Below are positions 43,403-51,982 of a stretch of DNA of 64,000 nt, piece by piece. The number at the start of each line of letters is the position of its first letter. The stretch's first letter is position 1. The notes below the pieces were generated by a model. That model made no database searches and had not been told where the DNA came from. It saw nothing but the letters and a program-made list of their open reading frames with translations. The stretch spans positions 1 to 64,000 of the forward strand of contig NZ_JACHJQ010000012.1 in NCBI RefSeq assembly GCF_014203735.1, written 5' to 3'. Made by a program: the position numbers and the translations under genes. This DNA comes from Actinophytocola algeriensis (GTDB lineage Bacteria; Actinomycetota; Actinomycetes; Mycobacteriales; Pseudonocardiaceae).

Positions 43403-43896
43403 CCCCGACCGAGCTGGCCACCGCGACGCTGCCGGAAGGGACGGTCCCGCCGCCGCTGCCGGGGTTCGTGGTGTCCTCGTTCAGCCCGCTCGCCGCCGCC
43501 GCCGCGGACCGGTGTCTCACCGCCCGCCACGGGAACCCGCCTGCCGCCGGCGAGGTGGGGCGGCGAACCGCGGTCGTCCTCCTCAGCGGGAGCGGCGACG
43601 CGCCGATGGCCGCACACGTCGCCGACGCCGTCGACACCGGCACCCGGATCGGCCCGCTGCTGTTCTTCCAGGCCGTCCCCAACAGCGTCGCGGGGCACGT
43701 CGCCGCGCGCTGGGGCCTGCGCGGGCCCGTGGTCTGCCTGTGCCCGGTGGCCGGCGCGGCGACCGAAGGGCAGGCGTACGCACGACTGCTGATCGAGGAC
43801 GGCGACGCGGACGAGGTCCTCGTCGTCACGGTGGCACGAACGGCCGCACACGCCGTGCTGATCGGCCACAGACAAGCGCTGGGTGAAGGAGAGTGA
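43399..43896 (+). CDS. Free-standing N-terminal KS-like protein lacking the nucleophile
   Basis: A 165-aa protein corresponding to the N-terminal half of a ketosynthase (Ketoacyl-synt_2-like). Anchoring on IEDGDADEVLVV, the Cys position falls on Ala (CLCPVAGAATEGQAYARLL). Such small KS-like proteins accompany KS enzymes in aryl polyene and related type II clusters. There they may act as a partner subunit. Both ends overlap or abut neighbours (ATGA with the KS before it; the AMP ligase ATG lies two bases past its stop). Confidence 0.8.
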   Translation: MTPTELATATLPEGTVPPPLPGFVVSSFSPLAAAAADRCLTARHGNPPAAGEVGRRTAVVLLSGSGDAPMAAHVADAVDTGTRIGPLLFFQAVPNSVAGHVAARWGLRGPVVCLCPVAGAATEGQAYARLLIEDGDADEVLVVTVARTAAHAVLIGHRQALGEGE

Positions 43897-43898
43897 CG

Positions 43899-45506
43899 AT
43901 GAACGCGAAGGGCCTGCGTGCCGTCCTGGCCGCCGATCCGGAGATCGGTGCGGGCAACGTGCTGCGCACCGTCCTCGCCCACGGCGCGGACCCGGACGGG
44001 CCAGGGCTGATCTTCGACACCGAGGTCGACGGCCGTCCCGCAGAACACGAGTTCACACTCGGCGAGCTGGACACCATGGTCGACGCGCGCGCCGCGTGGC
44101 TCCACGCCCGCGGGATCCGCGGGTGCGACCCCGTCGCGGTGTGGGCGACCGCCGCGGCCGACACCGTCCTGAGCTTCCTCGCGCTCACCCGCATCGGCGC
44201 GATCCCCGCGCTGATGAACGGGAAGATGACCCCCGACATCGCCGCCGAGTTCATCCGCAGGCTGCGCGCCAGGGGAGTGCTCGCCGACGCGGCGCACACG
44301 GAACTGCTGGCCGGCCACGACCTCGGCACCGAGCTGCTCGGGCGGCCCGACGAACTGGGTGAAGGCGACCCCTCCGCCGCACCGCGGCACTACCGCCACC
44401 ACCAGGACGACCCGGTCGTCATCACGCACACGTCCGGTACCACCGGCGTGCCCAAGGCCGTGTTGCACCTGCACCGCACGCTGTTCGCCTCCCAGCGGCA
44501 CCTGCTGTCGATGCCGCAGGCACAGGGCACCGGCCGGGTGCTCAACGCGCTGCCGATCCCGCACACCGCGACCGTGCTGATGGTCACCCAGATCCTGTGC
44601 AACCGGGGGAAGATGCTCTGCCTGTCCCACCAGGACGGTCCGACCGTGCTGGCGGCCATCGAGCGGTGGCACCCCGAGTCGGTGTACGGCTTCGCGGTGA
44701 CGTGGGCGGACCTCGCGCGCCACGATCTGTCCACACGGGACGTCGGCTCGGTGCGGATGTGGTTCAACACCGGCGACTGCGCGCACGAGACCCACATCCG
44801 GCGACTGGTCGCGGTCGGCTCGCGGGAGGTCGTCACCCGCGAGGGCCGCCGCCGGATCACCGGGTCGCACTTCATCGACGGCCTCGGCTCGTCGGAGATG
44901 GGGCACAACGGGTTCCACGTCACGCACACGCCCGGCAGCGACCACTACGGCCGCCGGATCGGCAGGCCCTACAAGTTCGCCGAGGTCGCCGTGCTCGACG
45001 CCGACGGGAACGAACTGCCCCCCGGCCGGGTCGGCAGGCTCGGGTTCCGGTCGCCCACCCTCTCGCCCGGCTACTGGAACGACTCGGTCACCACGTTCCG
45101 GTCGCGGCTGGCCGGCTGGTACCTCACCGGTGACCTCGTCCACCGGGACGCCGATGGCAACTACTACCACGTGGACCGCGACCCGGACGCGCTCGTCGGC
45201 GACGGCTTCTACACGGCGTTGTCCGAGGAGCGGATCCTCGCCGCCTGCCAGGACGTGCTCGACTGCACCGTCGTGATCGTGCCCGAGAACGGGCAGGTCG
45301 TCACCGACGTGCTGCTGGAGCTCGCGCCCGGCGCCGAGGCGGGCACCGACCGCACCGAGATCATCCGCGCCGCGCTCGGCGAGCCGGTCGGCGCGACGCT
45401 CCACCGCGTCGTCGTCGTGCGGCAGGAGGACATCCCGCTGACCGTGACCGGCAAGGTGCGCAAGTTCCTGCTGCGCGAGCGGCACCTCGCCAAGGACCCG
45501 GCATGA
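43899..45506 (+). CDS. Acyl/aryl-AMP ligase 2
   Basis: A 535-aa ANL enzyme. The ATG is chosen over a GTG six bases upstream because AAGGAG is 7 bases from it. The phosphate loop is THTSGTTGVPKAVLHLHR, the middle motif HFIDGLGSSEMGHNGFH, the A7-like segment GWYLTGDLVHRDADGNYYHVDRDPD, and the catalytic Lys is in TVTGKVRKF. It is closer to fatty-acyl or aryl-CoA ligases than the first ligase. Its substrate could be an aromatic acid from the HmaS route or a fatty acid. The stop overlaps the ATG of the FabF-type KS. Confidence 0.9.
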   Translation: MNAKGLRAVLAADPEIGAGNVLRTVLAHGADPDGPGLIFDTEVDGRPAEHEFTLGELDTMVDARAAWLHARGIRGCDPVAVWATAAADTVLSFLALTRIGAIPALMNGKMTPDIAAEFIRRLRARGVLADAAHTELLAGHDLGTELLGRPDELGEGDPSAAPRHYRHHQDDPVVITHTSGTTGVPKAVLHLHRTLFASQRHLLSMPQAQGTGRVLNALPIPHTATVLMVTQILCNRGKMLCLSHQDGPTVLAAIERWHPESVYGFAVTWADLARHDLSTRDVGSVRMWFNTGDCAHETHIRRLVAVGSREVVTREGRRRITGSHFIDGLGSSEMGHNGFHVTHTPGSDHYGRRIGRPYKFAEVAVLDADGNELPPGRVGRLGFRSPTLSPGYWNDSVTTFRSRLAGWYLTGDLVHRDADGNYYHVDRDPDALVGDGFYTALSEERILAACQDVLDCTVVIVPENGQVVTDVLLELAPGAEAGTDRTEIIRAALGEPVGATLHRVVVVRQEDIPLTVTGKVRKFLLRERHLAKDPA

Positions 45507-46765
45507 CCACGCCGACGACGTCGGCCGCGATCACCGGCATCGGCCTGCTGACCCCGGTCGGCCGGGGCGTGGAGGAGGTCTTCCACGCGCTGTGCGTCGG
45601 CAAGTCCGGGCTGTCCGCGCCGCCGGCCGGTCACCCGGCCGCGGACTCGGTGGACGTCGGCGGTTTCGTGCCGGACGTCGACCCGCGCACCGTGGTGTCC
45701 GGTCCCGCGGCCTCGGTCGTGGACAAGGTCGTGGTGCTGGCATTGATCACCGCCGCGGACGCGCTCGCCGACGCGGGCATCGAGGTCGGCCGCGACGTCG
45801 ACCCGGACCGGATCGGGGTGGTGGTCGGCGGGGTCGGCGGCATGGCCACCCTCGAGCGGCAGGTGCTGGCGCGCGGCGACCGGGGTCGCACCGCGGTGAG
45901 CCCGTACCTGCTCACCGGGATCCTGCCGAACATGCCCGCCGCCCGGATCGCGATCACCCACGGGATCCGGGGCTACAGTTCGAGCATCGGCACCGCGTGC
46001 GCGTCCGGCGCGCAGGCGATCGCCGACGGGCTGCGGCTGATCCGCTCCGGCGACGCCGACGTGGTGGTGTGCGGGGCGAGCGAGGCGCCGCTGTTCGCGA
46101 CCTTCGCCGACACGTTCGGCAACGCGCGGGCACTCGCCAGGCACTGGCCGGACCCGACCGCCGCGAGCCGCCCGTTCGACACCAGGCGCAACGGGTTCGT
46201 GCTCGCCGAGGGCGCCGGGATGCTCGTGCTGGAGCGCGTCGGACACGCCAACGCCCGAGGCGCCGCCGCGTACGCGGACGTGCGGGGCTGGGGTGCCACC
46301 ACGGACGCGCACCACCCGACCACGCCCCGGCCCGACGGGGCGGGCGCGGCCGAGTGCATGCGCAGAGCCCTTGCCGGCGCGGGCCTCGCGCCCGCCGACA
46401 TCGGTTACGTCAACGCGCACGGCACCGCGACCAAGCTCGGGGACGTCGCGGAAACCGCCGCACTCGCAGCGGTTTTCGGCGAGGACGGCCCGCCGGTCAG
46501 CTCCACCAAGGCGCTGACCGGTCACATGCTCGGCACCTCCGGGGTGGTCGAGGCGGCGGCCGGCGCGCTCGCCGTCGCCCGCGGGGTGCTGCCACCCACC
46601 TTCAACCTCGACGAGGTGGATCCGGCGTGCCCGGGTGCCCACATCCGGGCCACGCCCATGGAGACGGAGATCGACCACGCGCTGACGAACTCGTTCGGGT
46701 TCGGCGGCCAGAACGTGAGTCTCGTGTTGAGCTGCGCGAGCACAGACAAGAAGCGAAACGGTTAG
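45503..46765 (+). CDS. Beta-ketoacyl-ACP synthase (FabF-type), intact triad
   Basis: A 420-aa KAS II-type enzyme with all catalytic residues: Cys166 in SIGTACASGAQ, His in YVNAHGTATKLGD, Lys and His in SSTKALTGHMLGTSG. This is the only fully competent KS of the visible set and probably does the decarboxylative elongations, using the two ACPs. It is coupled by ATGA to the second AMP ligase and followed 32 bases later by hydroxymandelate synthase. No ketoreductase or dehydratase is visible in the window. Confidence 0.93.
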   Translation: MTTPTTSAAITGIGLLTPVGRGVEEVFHALCVGKSGLSAPPAGHPAADSVDVGGFVPDVDPRTVVSGPAASVVDKVVVLALITAADALADAGIEVGRDVDPDRIGVVVGGVGGMATLERQVLARGDRGRTAVSPYLLTGILPNMPAARIAITHGIRGYSSSIGTACASGAQAIADGLRLIRSGDADVVVCGASEAPLFATFADTFGNARALARHWPDPTAASRPFDTRRNGFVLAEGAGMLVLERVGHANARGAAAYADVRGWGATTDAHHPTTPRPDGAGAAECMRRALAGAGLAPADIGYVNAHGTATKLGDVAETAALAAVFGEDGPPVSSTKALTGHMLGTSGVVEAAAGALAVARGVLPPTFNLDEVDPACPGAHIRATPMETEIDHALTNSFGFGGQNVSLVLSCASTDKKRNG

Positions 46766-46797
46766 GGCACACGAGTGAAGCCTGCGGAGCGAGAATC

Positions 46798-47862
46798 ATG
46801 AACCTTTCAGGTATTGACCACATCGAGTTGTACGTCGGGGACGCGCGGCAGGCGGCCTTCTACTACTGCACCGCGTTCGGCTTCCAGGTCGTGGGCCAGG
46901 GCGGCCCGGAGACCGGCCTGAAGGGCCATCGGTCGCTGCTGCTGACCCAGGGCGACATCCGCATGGTCCTCACTTCGCCGCTCGACGCCGACCACCCGGC
47001 GGCGGAGTTCGTCCGCAGCCACGGCGACGGGGTCGCGGTGATCGCGCTGGAGGCCGACGACGCGGAAGCGACGTACGGGGAGCTGGTGGGCCGGGGTGCC
47101 GCCGCGGTGTCCGCGCCTGCCCGCTACGCCGACGGCGACGTGGCCGTGACGACCGCGGAGGTGACCGGGTTCGGCGACGTGATCCACCGGCTGGTGCAGC
47201 GCACCGGCCCGAGGACGGAGTTCCTGCCCGGCGTGTTCCGGATGTCCGAGACAGACCCGGCCGCACCCGGTCCGCTGAAAATGATCGACCACTTCGCGGT
47301 GTGCGTGCCCGCCGGAGGGCTCGACACGACCGTGCGGCACTACGAGACGGTGTTCGGGTTCTCGACGATCTTCGAGGAGTACATCGAGGTCGGCGCGCAG
47401 GGCATGTCGTCGAAGGTGGTGCAGAGCCCGTCGAAGCTGATCACGCTCACGCTCATCGAACCGGACACGAGCCGCGAGCGCGGGCAGATCGACGACTTCC
47501 TGCAGTGGCACGGCGGCCCCGGCGTCCAGCACATCGCGTTCACCACCGACGGCATCAGTGACACGGTCGGGGTGCTCGCCGCACGCGGCGTCCGCTTCGC
47601 CAGCGCACCACCCGCCTACTACGACGTGCTCGCCGAGCGGGTGACCGACCTCGCCGTGCCGGTGGACGAGCTGCGGCGGGCGAACGTCCTCGTCGACCGC
47701 GACCACTGGGGGCAGCTGCTGCAGATCTTCACCGAGTCGATGCACGTCCGCAGGACCCTGTTCCTGGAGATCATCGAGCGCCGGGGCGCGCTGACGTTCG
47801 GCAGCGGCAACATCAAGGCGCTGTACGAAGCGAAGAACCGCGAGCTGTCCGGCGTAGCGTGA
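46798..47862 (+). CDS. hmaS: 4-hydroxymandelate synthase
   Basis: A 354-aa Fe(II) dioxygenase. The iron ligands are His165 (MIDHFAVCV), His245 (GVQHIAFTT) and Glu324 (LFLEIIERRG). The C-terminal GSGNIKALYEA segment and several blocks (GAQGMSSKVVQS, LTLIEPD) match the vancomycin-type enzyme closely as I remember it. HmaS turns 4-hydroxyphenylpyruvate plus O2 into 4-hydroxymandelate and CO2, unlike the related HPPD. A partial hydroxymandelate oxidase lies at the right edge of the window, which supports this choice over HPPD. It lies mid-operon. Confidence 0.92.
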   Translation: MNLSGIDHIELYVGDARQAAFYYCTAFGFQVVGQGGPETGLKGHRSLLLTQGDIRMVLTSPLDADHPAAEFVRSHGDGVAVIALEADDAEATYGELVGRGAAAVSAPARYADGDVAVTTAEVTGFGDVIHRLVQRTGPRTEFLPGVFRMSETDPAAPGPLKMIDHFAVCVPAGGLDTTVRHYETVFGFSTIFEEYIEVGAQGMSSKVVQSPSKLITLTLIEPDTSRERGQIDDFLQWHGGPGVQHIAFTTDGISDTVGVLAARGVRFASAPPAYYDVLAERVTDLAVPVDELRRANVLVDRDHWGQLLQIFTESMHVRRTLFLEIIERRGALTFGSGNIKALYEAKNRELSGVA

Positions 47863-47872
47863 GGAGGCACAA

Positions 47873-48796
47873 GTGACCACACTGGAACGGTTCGCACTGT
47901 CCGAAGAGGACAAGGCGCTGCTGCCGTCGGACGCCGACGTCGCGTTCTACGCCGAACACGGCTGGTACCTGAGCAAGAAGCTGTTCACCGACGACGAGGC
48001 CGACGAGCTGACCGCCGCGAGCGAGCGGTACTACGCGGGCGAGCGGTCGCGGCTGCTCCCGGCGCGGCCCCCGAGGCTGGCGTACTGGACGCCGGAGAAG
48101 GGCGACGTGCAGCGGCACAACGACTACGTGCACTACGAGCACGACGCGCTGTCGGCGCTGCTGCGCAAGCCGCTCATCGGCGCGGTGGCCGCGCGGCTGG
48201 CCATGGCGGCGGAGATCCGGATCTTCCAGTCGACGCTGATCTTCAAGCCACCGATCGCCGGTGAGCAGTCCAACATCGTCCCGTGGCATTTCGACAAGCA
48301 CTACTGGGCGTCGTCCTCTTCCGAGAACATGCTGACCGCGTTCATCCCATTTCACCATTGTGATGAGGAAATGGGCACCATTACGATGGTGGACGGCAGT
48401 CACCGGTGGACCGAGATCGGCACCGACGACAGCACCACGCGCCATTTCGCGGAACGGGACCGGTCCCAACTGGAGCAGATGCTGGCGGAGAACGCGGCGC
48501 ACAACGGCGCCGAGGTGCGCAAGGTGCCGATGGTGATTCCCAAGGGGCACATGAGTTTCCACCACTGCAAGACCTACCACGGCAGCGGGCCCAACGTCAG
48601 TGCCCGACCGCGGCGCGCGGTTTCCCTGCACCTGCAGGACGGCGCCAACGAATTCCGTGAACTCACGTTGTCGGACGGCAGTTCCGCGTTCTACAATCAC
48701 GACAGTCTGGTCCGGAGGACGGCGGACGGCCGCCCGGACTACGCCGACCCGGATTACTGCCCCATTCTGTGGCGCGACCAGAACACCCTTCCCTGA
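47873..48796 (+). CDS. Phytanoyl-CoA dioxygenase (PhyH) family oxygenase
   Basis: A 307-aa 2-oxoglutarate/Fe(II) enzyme. The HxD ligands are His139/Asp141 (PWHFDKHYW), the distal His is 236 in TYHGSGPNVS, and the 2-oxoglutarate Arg is in the RPRRAVSLH segment. GTG start behind GGAGG. PhyH enzymes hydroxylate, desaturate or halogenate small molecules or carrier-bound acids. The Asp of HxD is kept, so hydroxylation rather than halogenation is expected. It is followed closely by another oxygenase-fold gene; the two may act in sequence on the same intermediate. Confidence 0.9.
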   Translation: MTTLERFALSEEDKALLPSDADVAFYAEHGWYLSKKLFTDDEADELTAASERYYAGERSRLLPARPPRLAYWTPEKGDVQRHNDYVHYEHDALSALLRKPLIGAVAARLAMAAEIRIFQSTLIFKPPIAGEQSNIVPWHFDKHYWASSSSENMLTAFIPFHHCDEEMGTITMVDGSHRWTEIGTDDSTTRHFAERDRSQLEQMLAENAAHNGAEVRKVPMVIPKGHMSFHHCKTYHGSGPNVSARPRRAVSLHLQDGANEFRELTLSDGSSAFYNHDSLVRRTADGRPDYADPDYCPILWRDQNTLP

Positions 48797-48808
48797 AGGA
48801 GCACGATC

Positions 48809-49606
48809 TTGTCCAGATATGACTGGGGACAGACCCACCCGGGAATCGAACGGCTCGAAAAGGCCGTCACCGAGGCCCGCGACCGGGTCGTGCGGCACCC
48901 GCTGTACGCCGGCCTCGACACCCACGACGCCGTCGTCACGTTCATGGAACACCACGTCTTCGCGGTGTGGGACTTCATGTCGCTGCTGAAGTCGTTGCAG
49001 CGCGAGCTCACGTGCGTCACCGTGCCGTGGATCCCGACGGGCCCGACCGGCAGCCGCAGGCTCATCAACGACATCGTGATGGTCGAGGAGTCCGACGAGC
49101 TCGGCGAGGGCTTCATCAGCCACTTCGAGCTGTACGTCAACGGCATGCGCGAGGCGGGTGCCGACACGACCGCCATCGACACGCTGATCGACCTGCTCCG
49201 CGGTGGCGCCAAGGTGCAGGACGCGCTCGTCGAGGCCGGGGTGCCGGGAGCGTCGGTCGACTTCGCGGCCACCACCTGGAACATCATCGAGAACATGCCG
49301 GTGCACTGCCAGGCCGCGGCGTTCGCGTTCGGCCGGGAGGATCTGATCCCGGACATGTTCACCCAGGTCGTCGCCATCAACGAGCGCAGCGGGAAGCTGG
49401 GCACGTTCGTCGACTACCTCGAGCGGCACATCGAGGTCGACGGCGAGTTCCACACCCCGATGGCCATGCAGATGGTCACCGACCTGTGTGGCGACGACGA
49501 GCAGAAGTGGCAGGACGCCGCCGACACCGTGAACACCGCGCTCGCCGCGCGGGCGAAGCTGTGGGACGAGATCCTGACCGCCATCAAGAACCGCGCCGAC
49601 GGGTGA
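48809..49606 (+). CDS. DUF3050 protein, putative heme-oxygenase-like diiron enzyme
   Basis: A 265-aa all-helical protein. The start is TTG with AAGGAG eight bases upstream; no ATG or GTG offers a better start. It matches the DUF3050 family, which belongs to the heme-oxygenase-like fold group as I recall. Possible metal ligands are Glu47/His48/His49 ([13 protein letters not shown]), Glu93/94, and His105/Glu107 (FISHFELYV). Related diiron oxidases break C-C bonds or N-oxygenate amines. Its own substrate is unknown, and its place between PhyH and a methyltransferase makes it a tailoring candidate. Confidence 0.8.
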   Translation: MSRYDWGQTHPGIERLEKAVTEARDRVVRHPLYAGLDTHDAVVTFMEHHVFAVWDFMSLLKSLQRELTCVTVPWIPTGPTGSRRLINDIVMVEESDELGEGFISHFELYVNGMREAGADTTAIDTLIDLLRGGAKVQDALVEAGVPGASVDFAATTWNIIENMPVHCQAAAFAFGREDLIPDMFTQVVAINERSGKLGTFVDYLERHIEVDGEFHTPMAMQMVTDLCGDDEQKWQDAADTVNTALAARAKLWDEILTAIKNRADG

Positions 49607-50640
49607 GGCCGGTCGTGGCGGAGACACCGGTGGCGGGCGGGTTCGCGCGGCGCAAGCTGCTCGGCATCCTGTCGGGCAGCTGGGTGGCCCAGTGCTGCTA
49701 CGCCGTGGCGAAGCTCGGGATACCGGACCTGCTGGCCGACGGGCCGCGTTCGGTGGACGAGCTCGCCGCGGCGTGCGGGGCCGACCCGGGTGCGCTGGCG
49801 CGGTTGCTGCGCGGCATGGCTTCGATCGGCCTGTTCCGCAGGACCGCACCGGGCACCTACGTGCTGACCTCGGTCACCGAGTGCCTCCGCTCCGACGTGC
49901 CGAACTCGTTGCGGCAGAACGCGATCCTCGACGGCGAGGAGGTGTTCCGGTCCTTCGTGGACATCATGCACACGCTGCGGACCGGGACACCCGCCTTCGA
50001 CGTGGTCCACGGCGAGCCGTTCTACGAGTACCTGGGCAGCCACCCCGGGACGGCCGCGTCGTTCACCTCGGCGATGAACGCGAACCGGGTGCCTGCCACG
50101 CTCGCGTCCTGCGATCTGTCCGATGTGGACATGCTCGTGGACGTCGGCGGCGGCAGCGGCGGCCTGCTCGTCGAGGCGCTGGCGGCGCACCCGGCGATGC
50201 GTGGCGTGCTCCTCGAACTGCCGGAAGCCGTTCGCCATGCGGAGAAGTCGCTCGCCGAGGCGGGCATCGCCGACCGGGTGCGGCTCGTCGAGGGTAGCTT
50301 CTTCGACGCGGTGCCCCCGGATGGCGACGCTTACGTGCTGGCCAGGGTGCTGCACAACTGGGCAGACGACAAGGCCCTGCTGATCCTGCGGCGGGTGCGG
50401 GCGGCGATGACGCCGGGCGCGCGGCTGGTGGTGCTCGAGCAGTTCATGGCCGACGAGGACAGTGCGCCGGACGGCGCGTCCGGGATGGTCGACCTGCTGA
50501 TGCTCGTGCTGCTCGAAGGGCACGACCGGACCGAGGCGCAGTACCGGGTGCTGCTCGCCGAGGCCGGGTTCGTGGTCGACGAGGTGCACCACGGCGCCAA
50601 CCCCACCGCGGACAGCGCGCTCGTCGCGCGTGCCGCATGA
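49603..50640 (+). CDS. O-methyltransferase (dimerisation plus Methyltransf_2)
   Basis: About 345 aa from the GTG that overlaps the previous stop (GTGA); a GTG twelve bases later is also possible. An N-terminal winged dimerisation domain ([22 protein letters not shown]) is followed by a SAM domain with motif [18 protein letters not shown] and the catalytic His in [12 protein letters not shown]. Such enzymes O-methylate phenols or enols. A phenolic unit from the hydroxymandelate route is a natural acceptor, which is inference. Confidence 0.92.
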   Translation: MRPVVAETPVAGGFARRKLLGILSGSWVAQCCYAVAKLGIPDLLADGPRSVDELAAACGADPGALARLLRGMASIGLFRRTAPGTYVLTSVTECLRSDVPNSLRQNAILDGEEVFRSFVDIMHTLRTGTPAFDVVHGEPFYEYLGSHPGTAASFTSAMNANRVPATLASCDLSDVDMLVDVGGGSGGLLVEALAAHPAMRGVLLELPEAVRHAEKSLAEAGIADRVRLVEGSFFDAVPPDGDAYVLARVLHNWADDKALLILRRVRAAMTPGARLVVLEQFMADEDSAPDGASGMVDLLMLVLLEGHDRTEAQYRVLLAEAGFVVDEVHHGANPTADSALVARAA

Positions 50641-50674
50641 GATCCCTGCCAGTCCTGCGGAAGGAGGTGCGGCG

Positions 50675-51982
50675 ATGACCGGACCGGCGGTCCACAGTGG
50701 ATCGATCAGCTCGCTCGGCCCGCTGCTCTCCCGGGAGGGGCGCCGGGATCCCAACCCGTTCTACGCACAGCTGCACCGGCAGGGGCCGGTGTGCGTGCTG
50801 ACCGACCCGGCGACCCGGTTCGACGTGGTCGTCCACGGCTACGACGCGGTGCACGCCGCACTGCGCGACCCGGCACTGCACGTGATCACCGGCGAGTACC
50901 GCGACCAGGGCGGCACCCGCTGGCGCGAGCACCTCTCGCTGCGTGTGCTGGCCGACTCGATGTTCCTCACCGAGGGCGAACGGCACACCACCGCGCGGCG
51001 GCGGTTCGCCCACGCGTTCAGCGCCCGGCGGGTGGCGGCGCTCGAGCCGGCCGTCGACCGGATCGTCGCGCGGCGGCTCGACCGGCTCGCCGCAGCGGCG
51101 GAGCTTGCGGAGCGCTCGTCAGGCACAGCGGCGGAGCTTGCGGAGCGCTCATCAGGCACAGCCGGGGCGGGCGGTGCGCCGGTGGACCTGCTCGCGGAGT
51201 TCGCGCTGCCGATCCCCAGCGACGTGGTCGGCGAACTGCTCGGCGTGCCGGAGGCCGACCGGGACTGGTTCCCGCCTCGGGTGCGGGCGTTCGGCGCGAT
51301 CCTCGACCTCGGCGCCGGGGTGTGGCGCCACCAGAAGGCGGCCGACACGGCCGCGGCAGAGCTGACCGCCTACTTCGCCGACCTGCTCGCCGCCCGCCGC
51401 GCGGACCCCAGGGACGATCTGGTCAGCGCGCTCGTCACCGCCGAGGACGACCCGGCGGACGATGCCGAGTTGATCGCGAACCTGCTCACGACGTACAACG
51501 GCGGCTTCGTCACCACGACCCACCTCGTCGGCAACGGCGCGCGGCTGCTGCTGGACGACCCGGCCGAGAAGGCGCGGGTGCTGGCCGATCCGGCGCGGCT
51601 GGACGACTTCCTGCAGGAGGTCCTGCGGTACGAGCCACCGGTGCACTTCGGCACCCGCTTCGCGGCGGCCGACACCGAGATCGCGGGCACCCCGGTGCCC
51701 GAGGGCAGCCGGGTGCTCGTGCTGCTCGGCGCCGCCAACCGCGACCCGAGCCGGTTCACCGACCCGGACACCTTCGACCCGGGCCGCGCGGAAGGACCAC
51801 CCCTGTCGTTCGGCGCGGGCGTCCACTACTGCCTGGGCGCCGTGCTGTCCAAGATGGAGGGACGGATCGCGCTGCCCGCACTGCTGCGCCGCTTCCCGGA
51901 CCTCGCGCTCGCGGGCGACCCCGGCGAGCGCACCACGCTGATGCTGCGCGGCTACGAATCTCTCCCGGTGAGAGTCTCATGA
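50675..51982 (+). CDS. Cytochrome P450 with internal duplicated peptide
   Basis: A 435-aa P450 starting at the ATG with AAGGAGG seven bases upstream. The E-x-x-R is in EVLRYEPP and the heme loop is FGAGVHYCLGAVLSKME. The I-helix reads YNGGFVTTTH where AGxET or AGxDT is usual, so the acid before the Thr is missing. Residues about 140-165 hold two copies of AELAERSSGTA encoded by a 33-bp tandem repeat, an insertion absent from normal P450s. It is coupled to the KASIII-ACP gene (ATGA). Oxidation of a carrier-bound or aromatic intermediate is likely. Confidence 0.9.
   Translation: MTGPAVHSGSISSLGPLLSREGRRDPNPFYAQLHRQGPVCVLTDPATRFDVVVHGYDAVHAALRDPALHVITGEYRDQGGTRWREHLSLRVLADSMFLTEGERHTTARRRFAHAFSARRVAALEPAVDRIVARRLDRLAAAAELAERSSGTAAELAERSSGTAGAGGAPVDLLAEFALPIPSDVVGELLGVPEADRDWFPPRVRAFGAILDLGAGVWRHQKAADTAAAELTAYFADLLAARRADPRDDLVSALVTAEDDPADDAELIANLLTTYNGGFVTTTHLVGNGARLLLDDPAEKARVLADPARLDDFLQEVLRYEPPVHFGTRFAAADTEIAGTPVPEGSRVLVLLGAANRDPSRFTDPDTFDPGRAEGPPLSFGAGVHYCLGAVLSKMEGRIALPALLRRFPDLALAGDPGERTTLMLRGYESLPVRVS
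51093..51158. repeat. 33-bp tandem duplication inside the P450 gene
   Basis: Two consecutive 33-bp units differ at one base (G/A at 51118 versus 51151), adding eleven codons in frame. They fall in a surface segment between RRLDRLAA and PVDLLAEFALP. The near identity points to a recent event. The GGAGCTTGCGGAGCGCTC words resemble dispersed GC-rich repeats of actinomycetes. Confidence 0.85.

Noticed and set aside
43350-45485. Long antisense open frame (over 700 codons) opposite the AMP ligase and KS genes
   Set aside because: High-GC codon bias on the real strand keeps the antisense frame open. The composition is Arg/Gly/Val/Asp-rich, without motifs, and it opposes clearly conserved enzymes.
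40295-46765. Aryl polyene or ladderane cluster
   Set aside because: The KS/ACP/ligase set is reminiscent of these, but no ketoreductase, dehydratase or acyl-loading glycosyl/acyltransferase genes are present.
46798-47862. Annotation as housekeeping 4-hydroxyphenylpyruvate dioxygenase
   Set aside because: Segment matches and the linked hydroxymandelate oxidase favour hydroxymandelate synthase; it also sits in a biosynthetic operon, not beside homogentisate genes.
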